Shown piece after piece: positions 1-10,417 of a stretch of DNA of 64,000 nucleotides (the stretch's first letter is position 1; each line of letters opens with the position of its first letter). The stretch covers positions 34,302 through 98,301 of the forward strand of contig NPFB01000075.1 of the NCBI GenBank assembly GCA_014084085.1, read 5' to 3'. The translations under genes were made by a program, and so were the position numbers. Source of the DNA: Hondaea fermentalgiana. Lineage: Eukaryota; Sar; Bigyra; Thraustochytrida; Thraustochytriidae. The notes under the pieces were generated by a model, which saw only the letters and a program-made list of their open reading frames with translations, was not told the DNA's origin and did not search any database.

Positions 1-2
1 TC

Positions 3-694
3 GAGCTTGAGGATGAGCCGCGGCGAGAAGAAGAGTTGCCAAAGAGTATTCAGGCCCCGGGACCCCTACTACAGGCCCAGGCCCCAGCTCGCCAAATACG
101 TGGAAGACCTCGTCCACCAGGCCGCCGAACCACGGCTGAGAATCAAAATCTCAAGGTAGAGGTTGCGCCTCGCTCGATAGACGCCGACTCTATCCCGTCG
201 TCCAGCAGTGTTGCCGTCGACGGCAACTCCGGGGGTGAAAATGGAGCAAGTCGAAACAACAATAACACCACTGGACGACCTTTGTCTCAAACACCTACAA
301 CAGCTACACCGCGGCGAGTCGGTCTGGTGTCGCGACCTTCCACAGACTCACCGTCCAAAGGAACCTTTATCGCGCAGAGCGGAGCGCCCGTACGGGCCGT
401 GGTTGATTCGGGGAGAAATAGCCAGCGTCCAACGAGCTCTCGCCGCACAAAACCTCTCAGTAGTCACCGTCCATCTCATCTCGACGGTGTGGCGAGTATG
501 CTACCATGGAACAATCCTCGTATGGTGAAGAAGCGCATCCCTATCGTGTCTGAGGCGCCCTTTCGCTTTCGAAAGAAAAAGGTCAGCGTGCGCGACCTTG
601 CAAAAGCGCATCAGCGCGAGCGCCGCCACGGACCTTCCAAGCGCAGAGTTCAGGCTGGACAGTCAAGTGACACCTTGCGACGACAACAGCAATC

Positions 695-731
<37 letters not shown>

Positions 732-2600
732 CTACAAAGTGACCCTCGAGCGGAAGAAAGCGCGGAGATTCAGCAGCAGAATGCGGAGAGCGGTAGGCCG
801 ACAAGCAAAGCGAGCAAGTCCCGTCCACCTGTGCTTAATTTGAGTGAACTCATGCTGGACAAGAACAAGCAAGAGCAGAACGTCAAAGTATCTTTAGGAA
901 AAGAATCCTTACCAAACTTGGCACCCCTCGAAGGCGCCCATGTGGTATCAGGCGACGACGCAAGCAAGCAGGAGCAGGAAGCAAGCATTGCGTACTCGTT
1001 TAAGGTGACTGAAACGGGAAGCTTGAACATACAAGGCTTTGAAATTCAGGAATCGGGCATTACGCGTGCGCCAAGCGGAGTTCTGCCTTCCCTCAGTACC
1101 CGTGATGGTCTTATTCGGCTTTCCATTCTCGGACGCGGCGCCAGCGGCGTCGTGTACGAAATGCTTCACGAACCTACCTTTAGCTTGGTGGCAGTCAAGA
1201 GCATTCCCTGTTTTGAACAGGGCAAGCGAAAGCAAATGATAAAGGAGCTCAAGGCTCTTTATGCAAATTTGGTGCCGATTCGGACGCCAGGATCGGCCAC
1301 AACACGCAATGCGTCGCGTCCTGTCTCAGCAGGTGCGCAGCCACGGGACCGCGGCGATTCGATGCCTGAAGCCGACACCGTTGCTCCAGCAATCGAACAG
1401 GGACCCGCATGTCCATATATTGTCGCTTTTCACGACGCCTTTGTCAATCCTCAAGAGGGCAGCGTGAACATTGTCATGGAATACATGGACGGAGGCAGCC
1501 TGCAAGATGTCGTCAGCGCGGGAGGCTGCGACAGCGAGGACGTGCTATCAGTGGTGACTGAAAATGTGGCGCGAGGTCTCTTGTTCTTGCACAATCGACG
1601 CCAGATTCATCGTGACATCAAGCCGAGCAATCTCTTACTCAACGGCAAGGGCGAGGTGAAAATTAGCGACTTTGGCATCGTACGCGACGTGAGTGAAGAC
1701 CAAACGAACGTGAACACCTTTGTTGGGACAATGGTGTACATGTCGCCCGAGCGAATCAATGGGGAGCCGTACTCGTTCGCAAGTGACGTCTGGTCTCTTG
1801 GTCTTACGCTCATGACTTGCGCGCTTGGAGCTTTTCCTTTTCGAGAAGGCGGTAGCTACTGGGACATGCTCCATAGCATCAACAACGACCCAATTCCCCA
1901 GCTTCCTGCTGATCAATTCTCTCCGGCCTTTGCAGATCTTGTCAATCAATGTTTACAAAAGGATCCGGCAAAGCGCCCGACAGCGGCGGAAATCTTGTGT
2001 CACCCCTTTGTGGCCGAACGCCTCTCGAACAATCAGCCGAGTCCGCAGACCGAACAAGCGCCAAGCACGGCGCGGGGCGAAAACGTACAGCACTCAAGTT
2101 GCAGTGCAAAGGATGCCGTCGCAGTAAATTCTGCGACCGGAAATGCTTGCAAGTCATCACCCCGGTCCACCTCAACGTATTCGCCACGACCAGAATCAAG
2201 TCCAGCGAGACCGGGGTCCGCACGCACACCAAGTACTGCAACTCAGGAAAGTCACATCAGTGTTGAGAGCAAGGAAAAGCTCGAGGAAATTTGCTCTAAA
2301 CTTGTCGAGTACCAGCTCGGCAAAGTGCTGGAAGCAAATCAGCGACGTAGCAAAGCCCGCGAAGCTCTCATGGCTTCTCACGGCGCTTCATACCAGAGCG
2401 GCCAGGAGAGTGACGGCGCTGATCCTGTCCCGAATACGAGTGTCCAAAGCAATCATGCTTTGGTGCCAAGTGCAGTCCTTCCCGCTGCCTTTTGCGAAAA
2501 CTCAGCTTCTGGAGGTGGAAGCGGACATCCTGTGCTTGCGCATCATAGCGGATCGAGTGCAGCTCTTCTCGAAGAGGAAGATAATGCAAATGGAAATTGG

Positions 2601-2645
<45 letters not shown>

Positions 2646-2996
2646 TCAGCGATCAATGCAGCGCGTCGCCGCAAGCGAGCACCGCCTCGGAGGCGGGCCG
2701 AATCGACGCCTTCGCTCGCGGAGATGGGAAAGTGCTCTTGCAGTTTCAAGGGGAACAAGTGCTCATTCTGCATGACGACGACACTTGGCCCGCATTCGCA
2801 GCCCCAGCAGGCTCCATCGGGGGTTGATGCCATTGGCAATGTCGTTCCTTTCAACCTCCGCAAGTACGCCAAGGATGAGTGTGCTCGTATCGCCAACCAG
2901 ATCGGCGTCGATGCCGTCACAGTCCGCCAGCGGGTCAATGCGCACGTTGCGCGCGCAAATGAATTTCTCCGCCGCTCACGTTTATACGCGAGTTGA
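3..2996 (+). CDS. STE7/MEK-type dual-specificity protein kinase (5' partial)
   Basis: The frame is open from the window edge and lacks an ATG before about residue 155, so the 5' end is upstream. Residue numbers count from position 36. The kinase domain spans about residues 361-665: glycine loop GRGASGVV (365), VAVK lysine, catalytic HRDIKPSN, DFG at about 545, and an activation segment with FVGTMVYMSPERI, the pattern of MAP kinase kinases. The protein should phosphorylate a MAP kinase in a cytosolic cascade; its partner is not visible. The N-terminal 350 residues are Ser/Pro/Arg-rich and look disordered, with a CAG-encoded polyglutamine run near 697-735. The C-terminal third carries a CTG-encoded polyalanine run (2602-2643), a Cys-rich patch and a helical end. 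There is a roughly 40-residue insert between the kinase beta-3/alphaC region and the following strand. Kinase class is firm; which MEK it is cannot be told. Confidence 0.85.
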
Positions 2997-3272
2997 GCTT
3001 TGGTATAGAAAAAAGGGGGGCGGGGGCGGGCGCATGATGAGTGTCCACGGCCAGAGGAAGAATGAGAACTTTCGAATGTAGAACATTCTGCAATAGCCTT
3101 GGCACTCTTGAGCAACGTTGAGGCTTACCGTCATTTAGTGTACGATAGTATGAAACCATGCACATCCTTTGTGTCAACTTTTCAAATCCTGGCTATCCTT
3201 GAATATCTAGAATGAAAAAGCAGCAATTTCCTTCGTTCAATTTTAGGTAATCTTATTTTCAACGACGTGCAG

Positions 3273-4451
3273 TCAAGCGGCGTGCTTGTTGAACATGGAA
3301 ATTCCTATTGCGACCATGCCGAGGGCAGCAAGATGCCAAATTGAAAAGGGGGCATCGTAAACGGCTACATCGAGCATGAGCGTGAGTCCTGGCTGTACGC
3401 AAGCAGCGAGAGCAACAACTGAGCTTGGCACGCTGGCATTTGCAAAGGCAATGCAAAGTGTGTTGATGAGCGTGAGAGCGAGCGCATTGTACAAAAGCGC
3501 CCCGAAAAAGGCATTGGACGCTTTGCAGGCCTCGAGAAGCTGGACAATGCTTGCAAACACGCCATCACCAATGAACATGAGATGGAAAAAGCAGCAGAGC
3601 ATTCCGCTTGCAGACACCCAGCACGCAAAGGGAAAGAGCTGGTATTGCGTGACGACTGGTTTTTGCATGATGATGCTTGCGCCCAGCGCGGCTGCCTCGA
3701 GAGCAAGGGAAACGATGGCGATCATGAACATGTCGTCGCCCTCATTGGCACTGGCGCCTTGGACCTGCGCATCCGTCACGGGCTCAGGCTCGACACCATC
3801 AAATTCGACCTCCCCGCCCGAGACAAGAATCAGCGTCGCGGCGCCGCCACTTGCAAGTGCAAGCGAAATGGCCACGCCCAGACGGTCCTTGGCGAGTTTG
3901 GGAAGAACCTCCGCTCCTACGCTGATTGCCATGACATAGACGAAGAGCGGAATAAATGGACCATCGAAAATAGAGGCAATCGTAGGGGGGACAAACATCA
4001 GGCCGAACAGGTAGCACATGGGCGAGGCATACTGCGCAAGGACGCCTGCCATGAAGATGCGCGCGCGATGTTCTGGACGAGGAATGAGGCTTTCCGCACC
4101 ATGTTTCCAGAGACTCAGCATGGCGAGTGCCGTTGCCGCCAGACAGTGTCTCCCAAACAGAAAGACGGATACTGGCACGCCCACCTCTCCTTGCAGCGAC
4201 TTCGAGCCGATGGCTGCCCAGAACGCCATGAGCGACTGATACAAAGCCAGAGCCCCATAAGCTAGCTTCACCGTGCGCTTCTGCAGCGTGTAGGCCTTGT
4301 CGGCGGACTTGGTCTTGGACCCCTTCCGCAAGGGCTCGTCATCGTCGCCGTCGTCGTCATTGTTGTCGACGACATCGTAGGGCCTCTCGCTATCGAAAGC
4401 CTTCGACCTCGGCGAGAGGCCCTTTTCCAGCTCCAGCTTGTCCATTTCCAT
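3273..4451 (-). CDS. multi-span DMT/EamA-like (SLC35F/CRT-like) transporter
   Basis: The protein has 392 residues from the first in-frame ATG (4451; the frame continues upstream only through a GTG). A charged, Asp-rich cytosolic N-terminus of about 75 residues is followed by about ten hydrophobic segments in the paired arrangement of drug/metabolite transporters. These include LAYGALALYQSLMAFWAAIG near the start, and short, helix-rich loops near the C-terminus. It probably moves a small metabolite or nucleotide-sugar-like substrate across an endomembrane; nothing shows the substrate. It is convergent with the kinase gene and divergent from the LRR gene at 4856 (404 bp between starts). A CRT-like or SLC35F assignment within the superfamily is inference. 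Confidence 0.65.
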   Translation of the reverse strand: MEMDKLELEKGLSPRSKAFDSERPYDVVDNNDDDGDDDEPLRKGSKTKSADKAYTLQKRTVKLAYGALALYQSLMAFWAAIGSKSLQGEVGVPVSVFLFGRHCLAATALAMLSLWKHGAESLIPRPEHRARIFMAGVLAQYASPMCYLFGLMFVPPTIASIFDGPFIPLFVYVMAISVGAEVLPKLAKDRLGVAISLALASGGAATLILVSGGEVEFDGVEPEPVTDAQVQGASANEGDDMFMIAIVSLALEAAALGASIIMQKPVVTQYQLFPFACWVSASGMLCCFFHLMFIGDGVFASIVQLLEACKASNAFFGALLYNALALTLINTLCIAFANASVPSSVVALAACVQPGLTLMLDVAVYDAPFSIWHLAALGMVAIGISMFNKHAA

Positions 4452-4855
4452 CTCCCGCGCGCCACGTCCGCCCAAGCAAGCGTCTTCCTCGCGTCGTGCG
4501 AGGGTTGCCTGGGTCGTGGGGGCGCCTCGGATTCCTGGCTCCGCGCTCTCCCCTTTGAGGATCTGTGGAAAGCCGATTTGGCGAGGTGGTGGCCGGTAGT
4601 AGTAGTACCAAGAACTTTTAAAGGGGACGAACACTTGGGTCTATTTTGACCGCGACCCGCGAGTTTGGGTCGTTTTCGGTGTTTCGATGCCTCTGACATG
4701 TGAAGGTCTGAAAAGTGGGTTGCGCCAAACCCGTCGACAAAGCGAGCGCCGAGTCCGAGTCAACGAACGAACCAGCAAACGAACAAACACGAACGAACGA
4801 GGGCGTCGAGGAGCCAAGCCGCGGGGCACGTCGTCGGTGGCCAGCCTTGCGCACG

Positions 4856-5470
4856 ATGACGGAGGAGGCGCTGCCGCGCGTGGTGACGACGCGCGCGGAC
4901 GGGAAGCGGAGCTGGTCGCTGAGCTTTAAGTCGCTCGATGACGAGAGCTGCAGCGAAAAAGTGGTCCCCGCGCTCGCCGAGGTCTCGTGCGAAATTCTCG
5001 ACCTGAGCTGCAACGGAATTGGACCCGACGGCACGCGAGCGCTCTGCGAGGTGCTCGCCGCACAGGACCAGGTGCAGGAGATTGATCTCTCAGCAAACGC
5101 GGTCCACAACGGCGGCGCCGAAGCGTTGGCGCAGCTTTTGACCTCAAATACGAGAATCTCGCGCATTGACATTCACGCAAGCCAAGTCGGAGACGCAGGC
5201 GCCAAGGCGCTGGCCGAAGTGCTCATGGTTAATACGACTCTTCGTGACCTCGACTTGTCAGCCAATTATATTACCGATGAGGGCGCGCTTGCACTTGCCA
5301 AGATGCTCGAGGTCAATACCGGTCTCGAGGCTATCTCATTACGTTCCAATGACTTTGAAGAGACTGGCAAGCGCGCACTTCTTGCTGCTCTAGAAAAGAA
5401 TCCTCGCATCAAGTCACTCGATGGGGCCGATCGTATGCGTGACCTTGAATCTATTTGCGTGTGTATGTAA
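4856..5470 (+). CDS. leucine-rich repeat protein, ribonuclease-inhibitor type
   Basis: The protein has 204 residues from the first ATG; upstream in-frame codons start only at a GTG (4715). It contains four to five consecutive 28-residue repeats of the RI/NLRC class with the pattern LDLSxNxIxxxGAxALAxxL, ending in a capping segment. This is a curved protein-binding scaffold with no signal peptide or membrane span, so probably cytosolic. The first 45 residues are polar with no recognised domain, and the protein ends in a short Cys-containing tail. Related LRR proteins act as ciliary, RanGAP-like or signalling adaptors. Nothing here chooses among these. Confidence 0.75.
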   Translation: MTEEALPRVVTTRADGKRSWSLSFKSLDDESCSEKVVPALAEVSCEILDLSCNGIGPDGTRALCEVLAAQDQVQEIDLSANAVHNGGAEALAQLLTSNTRISRIDIHASQVGDAGAKALAEVLMVNTTLRDLDLSANYITDEGALALAKMLEVNTGLEAISLRSNDFEETGKRALLAALEKNPRIKSLDGADRMRDLESICVCM

Positions 5471-5795
5471 GGCCTGAACTAACTAGATTTGATCTTCGTG
5501 TGAGTCATCGCGCCAAGATGACAAATTTGGGTCTCCACGACAGCATATGTCCATCTTGTTCACGTCACTTTTACTTTTACGAGGTTGTACGCATATCTTT
5601 TTTATCAGCTTTTGCCGACGGCTTTTGCCCGGACAAAGAGACGAGAAGAGAAGGTTCATTGCAAAACTTGTTGTATCTCCTCTTCGAGACACTTGTCTTT
5701 GGGGTGGAGGGGGGATGCTGTCGACAATGATCTCATGGCAAAGAGAGAAAGGTACAGAAAAGAAACAATTTTTTATATGCAATCTCCTGCTATAT
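5471..5795. other. 3' intergenic between convergent LRR and CD36 genes
   Basis: AT-richer 325-bp stretch between two facing stop codons. It must hold both 3' UTRs. No conserved ORF or RNA is seen. Confidence 0.6.
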
Positions 5796-8399
5796 TTACT
5801 CTTCATGACACTCGTCCTGACCGTCATCGCGCGATGACATCAACGCTACATGCAGACCTCGTAGGTCCCCCTCGTCCACGTCGTCGCTAATGCAGCTGCC
5901 GCTACTACGACGCAATCTTTCGTTGTCGAGCTCGTATGGGTCGTGATCGTCGAGGAATGGACGAAGCGGTGCAGCTTCTGAGGATGCCATATGAAAGTAC
6001 AAAGCTACGAAAACAACAATCGTCTGCACTGAAAGATACAAGGATTTGACGAGGGAAAACAGCTTGGATGGTACGACATGAACATGAAAGGCATAGCGTA
6101 CAACGGCTAGAGCCAAAATAGCGGGCACACCAAAAAGACACCACATCCACACGCCCGCGGCGAGGGCCGCTGGAAGAATGCGGTCATATCGACGTGCGGG
6201 ACCAAGGGAAAAGAGAATTGGATCCTCGCAACACCGCGCCAAAGGTTGATGACGATCAGGATGACGCAGGGCTGGCCAATAAACTGTAGGGAAAAGACCC
6301 GATTGCACCGCGTACTTGGCTTCGCGCAGCGTGCCGAGACTTGACAGGAAAGCGTTGATGAAAGCGTCTGGAGCGATGGAAATGAGAGCGTAGCGCCCAC
6401 CAGGCTTTAAGGGAGCAAAGACGCCGATCTCGGTCATGCCCCGCGTGAAGAATAGCTCAAAGAACATGTTGATGACAAATCCCACGACAAAGGTAACGAG
6501 GATACCCGTACGAAGATGTGGATGACGGAGCGCGCGGGCGCGGTCGATCCATGTGTTGATGTAGTGCTCGGTCGTGTCGCCGGCTTCGAGCATGAGCGCC
6601 TGATACAGACCGCTGCGACGTTTGCGCAGCTCGAGGCGGTTCGAGCGCTCAATGTGTACAAAACCCATCGCGAGACCCACAAGAATCGCGAAAGCGCCGC
6701 AGAAAAACGCTGCAAAGTGAACAAATTCAACCGCGTCCTTGGCACGGTCACACGTCGCGAACATACTTTGATGCGCTCGTGACATTTTCTCTTGGAATTC
6801 GGCCTTGAAGATGGGCAAAAAGGTCGGTTGCACATGGCCCAACAGGTCGGCATCCGGCAAGGGAGTCACGTGCGCATTAAATTGGAGACGCTGCACGAAG
6901 CGAATGGGAATGCCCGTATAAGCATGTAAAAAGCTGTCCACCATGGCATCGTGCGCAGGGTCAGGATGTGGAAGGCCATCGACGGCCTGACGCAATTTTG
7001 GGTCACACTGGAAAAAATTTGGCGGCGAGACAAACATTGGAAATCCCTCTGCAAGACGGGAATAGTTGAACAAACCACTTGGACCGTTCATGGCATACGC
7101 AATATTGCGTGGAATCTGGCTCGAGTTTCGAAGCGCGTCTCGCGACAGACGGTACTGCACGGTACCGATGCCGTCGATCTCGGCGCTTTCTCCGCTCTCG
7201 AGACTCATTTGCGTTTTGAAAACTTTCATCCACACTTGAAGCGGCTTGCCGCGCGCAATATCTTCTGGTAAAAAGTATGCGGCGTCTGATCCGCCAACCT
7301 CATTGGCCCATCGCGCATCCCACAAGGGCTTGCACAGTCTTGCTCCATCTTCTCTGCTCTTTCCACATGCTATTGCATGATCGCTGCCTTCGTACGAGAC
7401 GAGGTTACGCATGAGCTGAGGAATGTACTTGCCCGTATGAAGCGCATATGTCTCTGCATAGGCTTCAATGTCCTCGTTGGTGGTCATGTTTGGCAAAAGG
7501 CCAGGAAAATTCTTCTTCTTGTCCAAGGAAACAACAAAGGACATGGCACCCATGTCTTGGTCAAGTCCTTGCGAGTGCAGCAAATCGAGCGCATTGCGCG
7601 AAGAAAAGAGACGATCGTCCTGGTAACCGAAAATGAGGTCGTCTACCGTGCGATTGACAATCATGCGCTCCGAGCTAGCGCCTCGATAGGCCAACTCCAT
7701 GGCGCTCGGTCGCATGATCGCTGGGAGCTTGCGCACAAAGCTATAGTATGCGAAAAGCATCGGAAAGTTGAGCACATTGACATAGGTGTGTTCGGCAGCC
7801 GAGACAGAGAGTTCTGGAACGGCTACATAGGTCTGTTTCGAGCGGTATGCAACAACCTCACCGTCCTGCATCCACGTAAGGTTTTGGTTTTCGACAAGAG
7901 TTCGATATACGAATGGCCCAATCGTGTTAAGAACGGGCTGCGCCCCGTGCAGAGCAACGTCGCGCGGATTAGCGATGCTGTGCACGTGCACCTTGAGCAA
8001 AATGGCGTCCTCACTTCGTACATTGCTTCTGAAGTCGGCAATGCCGGACGCCGAGGGATTGTCAAGCATGAGTGAATTGCGTATTTCGAGTCTAAGAAGT
8101 CGGTCAAAGACGATGGGCAGCGAGACTGCGAGAAGAAAAAGTGCCAGCGCGCAAACGATTGCAGCACCCGCGCAACACCGAACAGATCCGCACTGCCGCA
8201 GCGAGAATTTGCGTCGCACCGGTCTCCACTCAACGGGTCCTTCTGGGATTCCGCTCGTCGCACTGGACCCTGACCCGTGGCATGACGGGCATCGCGGCAG
8301 TCCTCCTGCTGCGCTTCCTGCTGTCGTCGACGACGGCGCGTCGGCAAGGCTCACCCGGTCCTCGCTCGCCGGCGGGCTCTGGGTTCCGTCGAGGCCCAT
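5796..8399 (-). CDS. CD36/LIMP-2 (scavenger receptor class B) family membrane protein with extra C-terminal spans
   Basis: The protein has 867 residues. The start at 8399 is the first ATG and has a CACC-ATGG context. After a cytosolic Ser/Pro-rich N-terminus comes a Cys-rich turn and TM1 (CALALFLLAVSLPIVF), then a lumenal domain of about 450 residues with CD36 landmarks: GPFVYR-like strand, the DLIFGYQD segment (CD36 ELLWGY-like), several NxT/S sites, the Cys-bearing WANEVGG region, and the late PPNFFQCD...H...TGIPIRFVQRLQ block. TM2 follows (AAFFCGAFAILVGLAMGFV). CD36 proteins normally stop shortly after this, but here about 240 residues follow with three more hydrophobic segments (GILVTFVVGFVINMFF; ALAAGVWMWCLFGVPAILAL; SVQTIVVFVALYFHMA). 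Family members bind or transport lipids and lipoproteins at the plasma or lysosomal membrane. The ligand is unknown. It is convergent with the LRR gene. Confidence 0.85.
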   Translation of the reverse strand: MGLDGTQSPPASEDRVSLADAPSSTTAGSAAGGLPRCPSCHGSGSSATSGIPEGPVEWRPVRRKFSLRQCGSVRCCAGAAIVCALALFLLAVSLPIVFDRLLRLEIRNSLMLDNPSASGIADFRSNVRSEDAILLKVHVHSIANPRDVALHGAQPVLNTIGPFVYRTLVENQNLTWMQDGEVVAYRSKQTYVAVPELSVSAAEHTYVNVLNFPMLFAYYSFVRKLPAIMRPSAMELAYRGASSERMIVNRTVDDLIFGYQDDRLFSSRNALDLLHSQGLDQDMGAMSFVVSLDKKKNFPGLLPNMTTNEDIEAYAETYALHTGKYIPQLMRNLVSYEGSDHAIACGKSREDGARLCKPLWDARWANEVGGSDAAYFLPEDIARGKPLQVWMKVFKTQMSLESGESAEIDGIGTVQYRLSRDALRNSSQIPRNIAYAMNGPSGLFNYSRLAEGFPMFVSPPNFFQCDPKLRQAVDGLPHPDPAHDAMVDSFLHAYTGIPIRFVQRLQFNAHVTPLPDADLLGHVQPTFLPIFKAEFQEKMSRAHQSMFATCDRAKDAVEFVHFAAFFCGAFAILVGLAMGFVHIERSNRLELRKRRSGLYQALMLEAGDTTEHYINTWIDRARALRHPHLRTGILVTFVVGFVINMFFELFFTRGMTEIGVFAPLKPGGRYALISIAPDAFINAFLSSLGTLREAKYAVQSGLFPTVYWPALRHPDRHQPLARCCEDPILFSLGPARRYDRILPAALAAGVWMWCLFGVPAILALAVVRYAFHVHVVPSKLFSLVKSLYLSVQTIVVFVALYFHMASSEAAPLRPFLDDHDPYELDNERLRRSSGSCISDDVDEGDLRGLHVALMSSRDDGQDECHEE

Positions 8400-8939
8400 G
8401 GTGAGTGACGCCGCCTCCCGGGCCTCTTCTATCCTTGCCTTTCCTTGCTGCGCCGTCGCGGGCACGCCGGGCTCTCTCCCTCTCTTTCTCACGCGCCCGC
8501 CCGGGCGAGCGGCCTGCGGCGTGCCGTTGTCTTGCTCGCGCCCGCCTCGTCCCCGTCGCAGATTTGCGTCTGCTAGGGCTGTTCTCTCTCATGCATGGCA
8601 AGCGTCCATGGCAAGGCATTATTCTGCGTCGTGATCGAGTCTGCGATCGAGCCGCCTAGGAAATGGCTCGGAATTGGAACCTAATAACGAAGGGCCAAGC
8701 TGAGCAAGGCCTGCTTCGCACGGGCAGAGGAATTCGTTCTGTAGCTGATAGGTGTTGCACTCTTTCCCATGGAAAGGTTGGTTGCCCTTGGGTATAGTAG
8801 TGTGTGCAACCCGTGGTGACGTCGAGCCCCTGAGCGTCATGAGATAAAATGACAAATTTTGTTATTTAGTTTTGCGCAAAGCATCGGTCAATATTTGCGC
8901 ATACGCGGTTGACCCGCGCAAGGGACAAGAAGGGAGGTT
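8400..8939. other. intergenic, upstream of CD36 gene
   Basis: About 540 bp holding the promoter and 5' UTR of the CD36 gene and the 3' UTR of the ankyrin gene. The first 150 bp are GC-rich, then composition falls. No supported ORF or RNA gene. Confidence 0.5.
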
Positions 8940-9805
8940 CTATCCTCGATAAGATACGAGCTGGATGGAATCCTGCGCACCGAGTTTGCGAAGAAAGTTG
9001 ACAATATCGCCCGCAGCGACGACCTGAGCAGCGGTAGACGCCTCGGTTGCAGCTTGTTGTGCACACTGCAGCGGCATACTGTCGTCATTAGCAACAGCGT
9101 GAATGTCGGCGCCGTGTAGAACGAGAAGCTTAAAAACTGACACTTGTGCACGCGCGCAGGCGGAATGCAAGGGTGTTCGACCGTTCTTGGGATGCATAGT
9201 ATTCACATCGAAACTTGCGCCCTCCGTAAACTGCGATATCGTCAATGCAATAAACGTCAGCGGGGATTCCGTTCTCACATGAGCTAATTTTCGCGGCGAA
9301 AACATGCACTTACGAGGACAGGCAAGGTTTGCAAGAGCGGCGCTTCTTCATCCGCTTCATCAATGAGGTCGAACATAAGAGTACGAAGACCTGGGTGCCT
9401 CCCGTCAACACCGTTTTGCAGCATGAAGCGAATGACCTCGGAGTGACCGCGTGCGCCTTTTGAGAATATATCTGTCAGTCATCGATTCGATGGGCCCAAA
9501 TTATTTGCGAGAGAACAAAACGTACATGCTTTTCGAAACATGTTAGCAACGGTCCAGGAGAGCAATTCGTCTTCCCGACACGCCAAAGCAAGCTGCACCA
9601 TGCTCTGCAGTCGCCCGGCCTCTGCCTCCTCCACCAAGGCCTGATTATGCTTGAGCACCGTCGCCGCATACTCCGGCTGGTCCCAGCGCATCTGTTTGAG
9701 GCGCTGGAGTTCTTCCGCAATACCGCCGTGGTTTGCCGTTGCGCGAAAGAGCGCCATCCGGGGCCTGCCTGCCTCGCGGTCCTGCATCTCCGGCCTCGAA
9801 TCCAT
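8940..9805 (-). CDS. ankyrin-repeat protein, three exons
   Basis: Spliced model on the minus strand: exon 1 9805-9526, exon 2 9471-9314, exon 3 9230-8940 (stop TAG), 242 residues. Intron 1 (54 nt) runs GTACGT...CAG in phase 1 and rejoins as FRKA-YIFSKGARGHSEVI, restoring an ankyrin helix. Intron 2 (83 nt) runs GTAAGT...GCAG in phase 0. Exon 3 gives a classic ankyrin repeat: NGRTPLHSACARAQVSVFKLLVLHGADIH. The N-terminal segment has helical repeats (ATVLKHNQALVEEAEAGRLQSMVQLAL). It is a protein-interaction module with no signal or membrane span; the partner is unknown. It lies head to head with another ankyrin-type gene at 10418. Confidence 0.8.
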
Positions 9806-10417
9806 GGTGTCCGGTCGGCTGAGCGGCGCGCGCGCGAGCCCTCGTACGCGTCTCGAGCGCGAGCCCGCCGAGCCCGGTCGCGCCCACGTCGTCAACGTCT
9901 GCGCCGCGCACAGCACAGCCCAGGTCTTTATTGGTCTGCCGCCCTTGTACCCATTTATGTTGTTGCGGGCCTGGGACGGGGACAGGGACAGGGTCGCTCC
10001 GTCCCGCGACGATGGCCGAGCTCGAGTCACTCGTCGCTGGCCTTCGTTGCGCAAAGTCTGGGCGACGGAGGCGTGCATCAGTGCAGCATGCGGAGACAGA
10101 TCCCGGCCGGTGTAACTCTTCCGCGCGAGACGAGACGATCGACGAAGAGATGCGCGGCCAGCGCGTCGTGGGAAGGGACGAGTGAGCTCAACGCAGAGCT
10201 TAGGACGGACCACGTGGCTGGCGACGGAAAGAGAGATGCCTGGCTACCTGGCTGGCTGGAGGAGCATGACGTGGACAGACGTGCGCTAGTCGGGCGGTGC
10301 GCGTTTTGGGAGCTGAGCTGAGCTGAGCTGAGCTGCGCGGCGCGGAGACGCCTCGCTTTGGCTTGCTCCGCCTTGCCTTGCAGTCTAGGAATACCCAGCG
10401 AGCGAAACGAGAAGCCA
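9806..10417. promoter_or_regulatory. divergent promoter region between two ankyrin-type genes
   Basis: 612 bp between the start codons 9805 (minus) and 10418 (plus). It must contain both promoters and 5' UTRs. A GAGCT pentamer repeats about five times at 10313-10336. No recognisable TATA box or defined factor site was found. Confidence 0.5.
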
